Source of the DNA: Cyanoderma ruficeps
Taxonomy: Eukaryota > Chordata > Aves > Passeriformes > Timaliidae
Assembly (NCBI GenBank): GCA_008694505.1
Contig: VZDJ01000623.1
Span: forward strand, 17,789,754-17,853,753
Reading direction: 5' to 3'
Length of the DNA: 64,000 nucleotides
The translations under genes were made by a program, and so were the position numbers. Shown here in pieces: positions 10,718 through 22,239 of the stretch. The first letter of the stretch is position 1; each line of letters begins with the position of its first letter. The notes under the pieces were generated by a model, which worked only from the letters and a program-made list of their open reading frames with translations, ran no database searches and was not told the origin of the DNA.

Positions 10718-13700
10718 GCCTTTTTTCATAGCATTTGAAATTTCTGATGAGAATTCCCAAAGTGTGAGTGGCTTTCCAACTGGTTAAAAAATAGTAAAAT
10801 GTAAGAAATCTGAGAGGACTTTGAATAATTTCACTGATTGTGGCTTGAGTGAGAAATATCCATGAGTGTTCTTTCTGAAAAGTTTCAGTCACATTCAGCT
10901 GAAGTGTCCCAAGCTGCCCTTCTCCACACTGACATTCCCAGGCTGGGGAAAAGGAGTTGGGCAGAAAGCTGGAAAGGGCATGCATGAAAAGAGAAGGGCA
11001 AGAAAGACACCTTCCCCAATGAGCATATTAAGAGTCTACAGGTGAGCTCTATCAGAAGCATAAAAGATGAAGTTTTGAATCCATGATGTTCTAAACCCCA
11101 CGGAAATGAGTGAAGAAACACCCGAGGAGCACAGATGACGTCTTGACTCTGATGCAAAACCACACACTACTGCACCTGGGTTGAGCTGTGCCCACAGTGT
11201 ATGTAAATCCTCTGAGGGTATAAATCCTCATCACCTGCAGGATTTCATCCAGCATTTCTGTCTGGACTTTGCTTTCCTCCTTTCCATTCAAGCTTATCCC
11301 TCTGTACTGCGATATAACTTGAATGCAGGTCTTCCATCACAGTTAAATTTATCTACCAGGGAACATCATGCTGTCCAGATCCTCCTGGGTTCATTCAGGG
11401 CTTGCAAAGGGGCAATGAACTGGAAGTGTGACCCAATCTGTAATTGATGCCACTGGCAAATTCAGAGCCATGCTGGGGACTGAATTACTGTAAGAGGCCA
11501 TTTTAAGAAATAAATCATGTCAGGTCAAATGCCTTATGGTGGTAACGAGCAGAGCCCTGAAGAATGGCAAACAAGTTTGTGTGTACAAATACCCATGGGC
11601 CACTGAGATTTTCCCCACAGTGCCTCGAAGAGACAAGGTTATGTTTTTGCAATGTGACACCACAGGGTAGTCAAAATAAAAGGAAGAGCAAAAATTCTCA
11701 AAACTGGTGATAAATTGCAAAATAAACTGGCTTTCCAGCAAACCAATATAGGGAGAAGGATATCCTCCATCTCTGAAGGGAAGATGGAGAATGGCAAAGA
11801 TGCACTTTATAACCCATTCTGCTGGTAGAGACTAGGGGTCTGCTGACATTAATTTTACACATCCCCTTCTCTTCCCTCAAAAGAAAATCGAGCAAACCAC
11901 TATGATTTAAGAAATGATAGCCCAGCAGACTTGCACTGCAGGCAACTTTCATCAAACACTAGCCTCTTGGCTGCACTGCAGAGCAGTCAGTTTTCAGTCT
12001 GGTTCAGAAAATCCTTATTTTATCACTTGCTGTTTATGATCAGAATATTTCATCTATTTTCACAAAAACTTTCTGTAAAACTCCCTATTTAACTGAAAAT
12101 AGCAGGAGTTTCCCAGTTATATTTGGGAAATAGTCCTTAAAGCTCAGAAGGACTTTGCTACTGGCATAATTTTTTAAAAGATATTAGAATTGATTTTGCT
12201 AAACCACACTTCAAAGAAATAAGAGGGAAAACTTCAGCAATTCGTCTGATCTCACTTTGTTTGCTCTGTACTAATTTGTGAAGTGTTAGTGTCTGAATTC
12301 ATGTGAAGGAGAAGCAACCACAGCAGTTAATAATTTCATGTATATACCACTTTGGGTTACAGAGTTCAAGGACCTGAGGAAATGCAGGAACATCAATGAA
12401 CCAGCCAGCCAAAGATAACATGAATCACTGGTACAAATGGTAATGAAAAGCAAATCTTCTGGTTTGCCAAGACTCCTGTAAGCCATTGGCAGTGCCTCCA
12501 CTGGAGGTTACAGCCAAAGGAAAGTCTTATATATTCATGAGATGAGCAAGTGGTTCAAAAATGCTCCTGGCCTTATAACAGGATGAGAAGGGAGTAAAAA
12601 AACACCAAACACCTTTAATGGATTACCTACACCAGGGAGTTAAGCATTCTCAGGACCATTGCCAAGTCCTGCTTGCATTTACAGTCTGGGCTGCTGCTGT
12701 GTCCCTCTCGCAACTGTTACACAGCTGTGGTAGTATTCATCCAAGCTGTGGGCAACACAGCTTCTGCCCTGCCTCAGTCCAAATCTGGGCACTCCCGTGG
12801 CTATTCCAGACACCTGTGTTTTGGATGCGTAGCTGGGGACAATCTCATTTCTCCTGATTTTACCTAGTGAAAAAAATTACTGCAAGAGCTGAAACACAGA
12901 AGCAAAAGTCACGAACGATCCAGAAGCATCTCAAGAGGGATAACCTGGTTGGGGTCTCAGCTATAAAGACCAAGATGCAAAAGAGAAATGTTTGCTGAAG
13001 CAGAGCCCAGAGCTCTGAGCTCCTTCTCTTATTGGGAACTCCCTCAGCGCAGGATTACAGAATAAACAATGGTTTGGCTCCGGCCATATGATACGATTCT
13101 CCTCATCAAACAAGCACAGCAAGACACCTGGGACAATGCATGATGACAATCATGAATCTAAATGCCAAACCTGCTGCAAGAGGAATCCAGTGAGCGTCTC
13201 TCCTTCTGGAGAGGTGCTCCAAGCATCACATGGTGGAGGTAGGAATCTTCTATTCCTTCAGCCCTGTGTGGAGCTCAGTGTGAAGCAAATCCAGCACAAG
13301 CCAGATATACAAGGTCCACATGATCACTCAGGCTCAGCTCATGCTTGTTACCCAAAATACTGGAGACCTTTAGGCCAGCAACAGATTTGGAGTGTTAGGG
13401 AAGGTTAAGTGGCAAAAAACAAGTCTGTGAAGAACACAGCTACCTGCAGAAAGAGAAGCAGTCAAGCAGGACAGGAGGGGGATCTCCATTTTGGATCCAG
13501 GGCAGTTATGTCCTTCAGTGAACATAGCCTGTGGAATTTTAGGCACCTCCAGAGAATACCACCTCCACCTAAATGACTTTTTAATCAGGCCCAAGCACTG
13601 CTACCCTTGTCCTAAGGGCAAGGCCAAGGATGCTGTTGGGAGCTCCATTATCTTTTTGTGCTCAGCTCACACTGTTCTGTTTAAAAGATTAATGAGACAC

Positions 13701-15199
13701 ATATTCTCAATCAAGAAGCTATTTCAGAAGCTCTTACTTCCAATAGTCTGTACGGTCCTGCTAGGAGTATCATCTGCCCTTCTTTTGCTTGAGAATTTCA
13801 GCAAAACATTCTATGGATATTTATTTCCCAGAGAAAGATTTGCACATTGATGGATTGAATATTGATGGTGCTGAAGCCAGGTAACCAATGCAAATCTAAT
13901 GGTGCACTGAGTGTGCTGGACTGTCCAACAGTAATTTGGGGTAGGAAGGTGCAGAGATGAGGATACTCAGGGTTTTTCTTTGAATGATGTGATGTGTTTT
14001 GCATTTGAAGAACACATTGTCCAGGGATGCATAGCAAGGAGGTGAATAACACCTGGCAGTAGATAAGTAAAAATCCACACATAGTGGATCTCAGACAGGC
14101 TGAGCTCCCTCAGCTGAGTGTAAGAGGACTTTTCCCACCAAAAAAGGTGTTTCCCTATTTCAGGAATTCATAATTCATGTCTTGTGGGCCTCACCTTGTC
14201 CATATCATTCTGCCATGTTATGTCTTCCTCCAACATGAATTCCTGGGAAGTTTTCCAGTCCCTATGTAGCTCAGCATCAAGACATGGCAGAAAGATGCAA
14301 GGGGAGACCATGGCAGCAAGCCTATTCCTGTCCTTTGCTTGCTTTAAAGGTAAAACAACGGGCAACTCTTCTACTTGAGACACTCAAAGTCGAGTTACAT
14401 GACTTGCAAACAGAAGACAGGAAGCCAGAGGCCATGTCCTGCTCTGTCACCAGCCTGGGTTGCTCAAAGGGAAAGGTTATGGCCATGGTTTTCATGGAGG
14501 AAAACACAAGGCACTGGCTCAGGCTCCCATCAGATGGCAGCCTGAGCTGAACAAGCAGCAGAAAAGTCAAGTTATAGTAATGACATTTAACTGACTCCAG
14601 AAGCCTGCCGGTTCCTTTTTGGGCATCTCTGGTCAGTATCACCTTGTTTCTTCTCCTGGAAATCAATATCCTCATAACACAGCTCCCTGTTTTTCAGCCG
14701 TAAATTAGCTCACATTGCAATTTGTATTACGGCACTTAGAAAAAAAATACACATTCAGCTCCACTTTAACTGTTTTAACAGCACTCAGTCGGTCTCTCAG
14801 GAGCTCCCAGAAGCACTGTGTGTGCTGGCTGGTCTTCTAAGAGGCCCATCCATCTCTGTCCCTCTGCTCATTCTTTTACAGCTCTGCAATGTTCTTATTT
14901 TTTCCTTTACTTTTAGGGCTATTTTGACAGGTTTCATAACCCTATTCCTCTTACTCAGAATAGCTTGCAAGTGCACTCTGATTCTTCCACAAATCTTCCT
15001 CCAGAGTCTGTATCTCCCTGATCCTCTGTGGTAACAGTGTGTACACCAGCTGCAGGGTCTTGAACCCCTGGGTCCTCCTCACCAGATTTTGGGGTCCACT
15101 GTGCAGACATCTACCTTTGCTGATTTCCTCCACCACAATTTTTGTATGTCTTGAGGTAGGGAGAAACTCAAACTCATGAACAACTACAAATCATTTGAA
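10718..15199. other. Intergenic DNA, nothing assignable
   Basis: The composition is even, with no repeat of a known family and no exon-like segment. Open frames of up to about 119 codons occur on both strands without protein-like motifs. Confidence 0.65.
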
Positions 15200-16671
15200 G
15201 TCTTGTCTATTGGAACAAAGGGTTATTTTTGCTTCTAATTATTCCTGGGGTCCTACATCTGGCAAATATCAGGCTAACATGACTGATGATGGATTTGGTG
15301 ATAGTTTTTCCACTAAAACAATTAGTGTTAGGATGAGTATGCTAAAGCTGAGAAATAGTCATTCTTGTGTCATGTACATGTGGTCCACAGCTTCAAGTCC
15401 TGATTTATTAGCACAAGTTTTTGTTTCATTGCCGTTTTCAGCACATTTCACACATTTCAAGTTCTTGTCTGTGTCTACTTTACATTTTTTGTTTTGAATA
15501 GTTCTTTTTATACCCTTCTTTAGGCTCTTCAAGGTACATCCACTTACACTTCCTGTATTTTTCTGAAGCATTTCAAATAATACAGCAACTCTGGAGCCAA
15601 TGGGGCTCTCTTCAGATAGCTTGGCATGAACTGCCACTTCAACACTTCAGGTGGAACTGGAAGTATTGGTAACCTGTGTAATTCCCTGCCCGGTGCACAG
15701 TCACGACCACAGTGGCTTCCAGTGGCGTGTCACACTCAGCTGCAGCTTCTGTAAATTTATTCGTTAGTTTTGAAACTGGATAATTCTTTTTGGTCAAACA
15801 TGCATATATTATACTGTTCCCTGTATCATTTTCAAGTACAGCCTCATGAAATACTCTCAGGAGTGTATCTGCTATCAGTAGTGGTTTTCTTGGTTTATTC
15901 TCTACTTCAAATCCCACAACTGACATTGGAATTGCATCCTCTATTGCAGGAGTGACAGTCCCTTTAGTGCTGTGGATATACAGTAACCAGAGCCGGGTTT
16001 TTGCCACAAGCTTTGAATCAATACATACAATTTCTCATCAAAAGCCCTGGTACCAGACACTCTCGCACAGCTAAATTCAAGTTCCGTAAGTCCAAATGCC
16101 TAAGAGTTTTTCACCAAATTCCAAGTTCACATAAGAAATGCCTTGTCAGGGCAGACTAGAGCTCTAGCTGGACCATACCCTTTTTAACTCATACTTCTTA
16201 CACCAGCAATATTCTGTGTCAAGCACTTTAGCACTTTACCTCCTTGCTGTGGAAAGAAATAAAGCTTTGTACATCTTGGGAACATGGTTCCTTTTAATTT
16301 CATTTTAAGCAGTAAAATCTTCCCATCATTCCAATGTAATGATTCTTGCATGGGAAACCACAATTAGCTGTTCCCTGTTAAGCTTTTCCTTGTCACTCGT
16401 GATTTTATAGATTCCTGTCTCCTCAGTTTTGTGTACAGAAACCAAGCCATATCTTTCATTATCCTTGCTATTCTCCTTTCTGCCATTCCCACTTCTAGTA
16501 GATAGGTTTTGAGACAGGCGAAGCAGAACTGCACAAGATCTCTTTGAGGGTTTTGTACAACAGCTCGATAGTATCTTGTGGTTTGATCTGTATTGTTTTC
16601 CTAACAGTTCCTAAGCTGCAATTTGGGGATTTTTTGACAGCTCTTGTGCATTGAGGTGCTGCTTTCTTTAG
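15200..16671 (-). pseudogene. Decayed protein-coding region, minus strand, identity unknown
   Basis: Read from right to left on the minus strand, several open stretches in different frames follow one another: 16671-16498 (starts LKKAAPQCTRAVKK), about 16515-16329 (includes RYGLVSVHKTEETGIYKI), about 16105-16010, 16025-15639 (includes FEVENKPRKPLLIADTLL) and about 15650-15359 (includes KCVKCAENGNETKTC). The composition is protein-like, with several cysteines and potential N-glycosylation sites (NDTG, NYTG, NETK). Frame switches occur without clear splice sites, so a frameshifted relic, possibly a retrocopy, fits better than an active gene. A multi-exon gene with short introns is an alternative. 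I do not recognise the family and assign no function. Confidence 0.35.
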
Positions 16672-18968
16672 AAATTTTTATTAGCATCTCAGCTGTGAGA
16701 GGTAGCAGTCAGCTCAGAGCCTCTCTGGATGGGTACAATTAGGACTGGGGTTTTTTTCTGAGTGTATCACTTTACAGTGCTACACTTTTACAACAATTTT
16801 GCACCACACAAGCCAGAGGGACCTCAAGACACACAAGACAATGTACAAGAGGAGCTGCAAAAAATCCTCTGCTCTGCAGCCATGAGATACACAATGACAT
16901 TCTGCAATATGAAAACTCTTTCTTGGTAATACTGATGTTCAGGTGAATCTGCCACCACTGTAACCTGGAGGAAAAGGCTGGCATTTCACAGCAGCCCCAT
17001 GTTTTCCCTTTGAGAAAACCTGTTGGGTGAGATTAGGCCCTGAAAGATAAAGTCTCAGCAGCTGCAAAGAGAGATCTATCCACAGGCATCACCGAATGTC
17101 TCCTGTTGTTTGTGTCTTCTGCACCTCCTGTTTGCTTCTTTTGCAGCCCAGTGCAGTTTGTATTTTAGTCCTTTCTCTAAAGCTCCTTTTTCTCTTAGCC
17201 ATAACCTATACTTACCTCCTGGTGCTTTCCATCACCTTGTGGCAAACTGCTGCTCAGTTTTTTAGCCTTTGCAGCAGGAAATTTGATTTCAATAAGGTAA
17301 GTAACACCACAGATCTATTTATCTGAAACTTCAATGGAAGGTTTAAGAAATAAATTAATGGATATCTGGAATTTAAAATCTTTTTCAATCTTTTTGAATA
17401 TCTAATAAACAATATCTTCTTTATCATTATATGCTGCATAAACATTTTGGTGGTGCTATTAAATTCTTTACTTCCCAATAGTGACAAATACTCTCCACAT
17501 ATACAATAGTGCTGCATACAAAAGTGCCTGCATGTTTTATCTTTATAAATACTGATAAAAGAGGTAAGGAAATTACAGACTTGAAAATAAAAAGCATCAA
17601 TATTTTTGACTTACAAAAAATGAGAAAGGTTACATCCTCTTACATTGTCTTGCAGAGAAGAAAATCTTCATCATTCAGGAGGAAAGATTGGGGGAAAAGG
17701 CATTCTTATAGATACATTCACTATAATTCAGTATAACAAAGCCCTGTGAAGTACAAGTAGTAAAGTCTAAAAACTGTGGAAATCATTGCTATTAATATTA
17801 TACAGTTTGATATATATTGATATCATTGGAAATATTTATTAGTAAAAGGTAGAAGTGCAGTAGCAATAATATAATGCTTGCTTTAAAAATGTCCAGGTTT
17901 CATTCTGAATGCTATATTTCACATAGAGTGCATTTTCTGCATTTCCCCAGATTTTTAGGTTTTCTACATTAGACCTCAGAAGGAAGGGGAAAAAAAAAAA
18001 GAAAACACCAGCAAAAAAGCAGGCAGAGGAGAAACTCAAAAAGTCAGGGTTTCTTTTATTTTACAGGTTTTCCAACCTCTACTGGAAACACAGAACAGAG
18101 CTGGAACATCAAGCCAGGCTCCTGGTCTTGTTGAGTCCTGGCTTTCCAAGGACAAACTGATGCATACAAGTTTTGCTGGTTTTATGAGTAGAATGCCAGT
18201 TTGTCTTTGCCCAGCTCGAGTTTGCCTTCAGTCAACCTTGGTCATAAGTATCCTGATGAGGGCATCTCATGCAGCTTCCACCAGCATGGCAGAGAGATTA
18301 TGTCCTTTGAGCACAGAAGCAAATCCAGAAGTGCCAAGGTGTGCAGCATTTCAAGACAGGCAAAGCAATGCTTTGCAAAAACATCACATGCAGTTTGTCA
18401 CAGGTTTCCCAGAGCCCAGCACTGTGAAAGCAGAGGGCTGTGCTTTCACACAGACAGGAAAGACTGCTGACCCTAAATGGCGACCAGCAGATGAGGCCCT
18501 CCCTAATACTGTATAAAAATCCCCACTCGTCTCCATGCAATAAAAATATAAAAATATATTTAAAGCGGTTTTACATTTACAGCACAGTTAATTTATCATC
18601 TTGAGCCAACTGTGCAAAGTTTCATGGCAAGTCAGCAAATTTAACCTTATTTGAAGCAATTCCTCAGAATAACTTATCAAGTTGACTCATTTTTGATTGC
18701 ATATCCTTTAGACCTCCATTATTTTTTTATTAATACATCTTAAGTTAAATATATAATTAATTAGAGATAAAACAATGGCTCTTTGTAACCAGTTTATTGC
18801 AAATCAAACTTAAATATCAATCATGCCTAGACTGTTTAAAAAAAGGACTTGAAAAGCTTTTAATTAACTTTATGCTTTCATAAAACTCATTTAATAAGTA
18901 TACCCTTCACAGTCCAATGTGTAGCATCATTTCTTGATTTTCTTCTACCAATATTAACTGTCTTTCAG

Positions 18969-19090
18969 GAAAACATGCTGTGGTGGACTCAAGGGTTTGG
19001 GCTCAAAAGAGGAGCAATGGGGTGGAATTCGCCAGTCTGTTATACAGCTGGTCACATCTAATGATCCTTTTGGCCTTCAAATCTACGAAG
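18969..19090 (+). other. Exon-like segment with splice-site flanks, function unknown
   Basis: A pyrimidine-rich stretch ending CTGTCTTTCAG precedes, and a donor GAAG/GTAAAA follows, a 122-bp segment. One plus-strand frame is open throughout; it starts KTCCGGLKGLGSKEEQ and ends near NDPFGLQIYE. The other frame tested meets a TAA near the end. A strong donor, AATAAG/GTAAGT at 17297, lies 1.7 kb upstream on the same strand. I recognise no protein family. It could be an exon of an unannotated transcript or a chance arrangement. Confidence 0.2.
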
Positions 19091-20280
19091 GTAAAATTAC
19101 CCCTTCTCTTCCCCTCCCTTCTCCAAACCAGTAGTTAAAAGATGGCAATTCACATGAGTTAAGTCTTGTACTTTAATTACTAGTTTTGTGTTTACATAGG
19201 AACCAAATAGTTCAAAGTTGAATGTGCAGTAATTAAAGTATTTCCAGATGTGATCAGTGATCCTACTCTGTTTTTACAGCCTCCAGCTGTCATATATTTT
19301 CCTTCAGTGGCCCTATTAGACACGAAAGTGAACAATTTTATTTTAAACTCTGTTTTTGAACAAGAAATATTCCCGGATGTCAGAGATGGTGTGACCAGTA
19401 TCTTGATAATGAAATGTCTGATCCAGCAAAACACTTCAAGATGATCCTAACCTTCAATATTTGACTCACTCCCTATTGACTGAAATCTCTGAAAACACAA
19501 CAGACCAAAGAATTCCAGACATAATGTGAACCATATTGTGAAATTACAAATGGGTGGAAAAAAAAACCTTTTCCAAGAAAATCTGCTGAAGAAAATGTTC
19601 TAATTTTAAGATTGTGCTGATTTCCCTTTTTTTCCCTGCTAGGCTATATAATATGATTATTTATCGTGCTTATGTTTTACATTGCTAAGTGAATACTTGA
19701 GTTCCAAACTTACTTTGCAGATGAAACAGAAATAATGGCATTATCAACACACAAGGAAAATGCTTTTAGCACCAAGAAAAAGAAATTCCAAAGTGCGAAA
19801 TGAAAATCTAATCTCTACCTTGGCAAGGCCTGAGTGCTCCTGCCCATCCCAGCAGGAAAATTACCAACGGAGCTAGCAGCAAAGATGATAGAAGAGGTTT
19901 CTCATGCAGAGAGATGTGCTGTAAGCAAGGGAGCAGAGCTGTAAAATTGTTAGGATGAATAAATTTATGTTCAAGGCAAAAAAACTCCATCCTACAAACT
20001 CTAAAAAGCTTAGTGGCTGCTAAGAACTTGACAAACCTTCTTCTTTTCCTGATTGGTTTTGATAGTTCCTAATTAAAATGCTATCTGGTAACTTTTCATG
20101 AAATCAGAAAAGCTTAAAAGAGTCATCTCTCATGTTTTCAGGCTCTGAGCTGTTCCCCTCCACACAAATCCACCCCACCCACTCAGGAGATTAAATATAA
20201 CAGTTCAGACAAGATGAAATGCAGTGCTCCTACAGTTTTATTTGATTTATTAAAAGGAGAGAAGTAACCAAGTGGGAGGA

Positions 20281-20835
20281 TATGCTGGTTTTGGCTGGGC
20301 TAGAGTTAATTTTCTTCATAGTAGCTGGTACAGGGCTGTGTTTTGGATTTTTGCTGGGAACAGTGTCAATAACACAGGGGTGGTATCACTATTGCTGAGC
20401 AGTGCTCACACAGCCAAGGCCTTTGAGGCTCCTCACCGACCCCACCAGTGAGGGGGCTGGAGGTGTACAACGAGTTCGGAGGGGACACAGGCAGTACATC
20501 TGATCCCAAATGACCCAAGGGATAACCCAGACCATATGGTGTCCTGCTGGGGAAAGGAGGAAGTGGGGAACATTCATAGTGATGGATTTGTCTTCACAGG
20601 TCACCATTACACAGGATGTAGCCCTGCTTTCCTGGGGATTCCTGAAGACTTGCTTGCCCATGGGAAGTGGTGAATGATTCCTTGTTTTGCTCTGTTTGCA
20701 TACACAGATTTTGTTTTTCTTATGAAGCTGTCTTTATCTCAACCCATGAGTTTTCTCACTTTCATCCTTCTGATTTTCTCCCCCATCCCACCTGGGGGGA
20801 ATGCAGCTGAGTTCCTACCTGGGTTAACCATGACA
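20281..20835 (+). mobile_element. Solo LTR of an endogenous retrovirus (ERVL-like, passerine family)
   Basis: A 555-bp block begins TATGCTGGTTTTGGCTGGG and ends GGTTAACCATGACA. It is flanked by a perfect 5-bp direct repeat, GAGGA (20276-20280 and 20836-20840). Internal landmarks such as AGTTAATTTTCTTCATAGTAG and CTGTCTTTATCTCAACCC match an LTR family I know to be abundant in songbird genomes. A 5-bp duplication fits class III (ERVL) or similar elements. No internal retroviral genes adjoin it, so it is a solo LTR left by LTR-LTR recombination. The canonical TG end could instead be at 20283, but only the 20281 boundary gives a perfect duplication. The family name needs a repeat library. Confidence 0.85.
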
Positions 20836-21370
20836 GAGGAAAATAGGTCAAACATTCTAGATCCTTATGAAAAGGCAAAAGCATCACTCTCCATTTTCAA
20901 CATTACTTTGAAATGGCTGCTGTGCATTTTCAAGCACTCATTAAGTTACAGGAAGGGGTGGAGTGAGGAGGGAAGCCTGGGTCACCTAAGGATGCTGATG
21001 AGTGGAATGAAAAGCAAAAAGATGAGTTTTCAATTGCCAAGTCAGCATCCCACAACCCAAAGCCACAGCAATGGTACCACACTCTTAAGAGATGGGACAG
21101 GACAGTGAGGCATTTCTAGCATTAGCCATGCCCACACCTATGAGCCAGAGCTCTGGCCATCTCAGGTTCGTGCATGAAGTTGTGTAAAATATTTTTCCAT
21201 GAGGAACATATTCTCTCAGGTATTAAAAGGGAAGTAGGGAATGACTAAACAAGAAAAAGCTATCTCACCTCTAATCTGCCTCTCTGGTTTCTGGGAGTCT
21301 CAGTCCCACCTATCTGATTAATCACCATATCCTTTAATTCTACTTTTCTGCATAAAAACGTCCAGCTGTC

Positions 21371-21946
21371 TCATAACCTTCTCTTCCGTCTTTGCTTCAA
21401 TGCCCTTATTGGTTTTATTGCTCCACCTCTTATGGCATGCAGGTCCTCAAATGAGTACTTCCTTTCTATTCCAAATAAAATTGGAATTTTATTGCTGTTA
21501 TCAGTGCTGGGATGTCCTGCAGGTAATGTCGTCTTCCAGCTGACTACTAGTGGAAAATAGGTGGGGATCACGAACACAGTATCTGTGTAAGCAGATACTC
21601 TGTGTAACCTGGGTAAGGCTGTCCCTGTTGGACCACATTCATGCCAACAGTCACCTGTGACCCAGCCATCCAATGAAGAATACACCCATCCAAGCTCTGC
21701 ACTGGGTCCATCACTGGCCACTTCCTGTTCCAAATAAAGATTTGTGCAGCTTTTTCCCCAGTGCTGCTGTGGGCCAGGTCCAATCACACACGAAGTGTCC
21801 TTGTCTCTCTCCTCCATAGGCAAAAGACACAATTTCATACGCTCTGGTTGGCCTGTACTGTCCCGAGCCCTCGTGGTTTCATGCACACAAAGGCCAGAGT
21901 CACCACACCACAGCAGGTGAATCCATTCATCCTCATCTGGTCATGA
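21371..21946 (-). pseudogene. Unassigned open frame, minus strand, Cys/Trp-rich with a basic C-terminus
   Basis: An open frame of about 190 codons without internal stops runs leftward and ends at 21371. It has no convincing ATG near its 5' end; the available start within it is a GTG at 21886. It is rich in Cys and Trp in the first part and ends in a basic cluster, KQRRKRRL. A second open stretch on the same strand (22235-21975) contains ACLNCFVGVWGGPRPW and lies upstream in the same direction. The pair could be a relic of a secreted or envelope-type protein, since the terminal cluster resembles a furin site, but I have no family match. Chance is a serious alternative. Confidence 0.2.
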
Positions 21947-22239
21947 GTACTGAACACCTACAGACTGGCTACGACTAATGACTGCATTGTCTCTCAAGGG
22001 TTAATGCAGTAACTCCCAGAATAAACTTCTCCATGATTTCACCAGGCACAGAAAACAGACTGTTATCACCAGGCTCTTCCTTCTTCCTTCTTGAAAACAG
22101 GTCACTTTCCCATGGCCTAGGGCCTCCCCAGACTCCCACAAAACAGTTCAGGCAGGCACTGTTCATGTTAATGGTCATGTTAATCAAGTAGGTAAAGAGA
22201 ACATGAAACTTGGGGTCTTTAATGCACATGTACACTTTA

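Noticed and set aside
10470..10985. 171-codon minus-strand open frame with Pro/Asn/Lys/Thr-rich centre
   Set aside because: The middle part is translation of the G/T-rich low-complexity tract; no protein character outside it.
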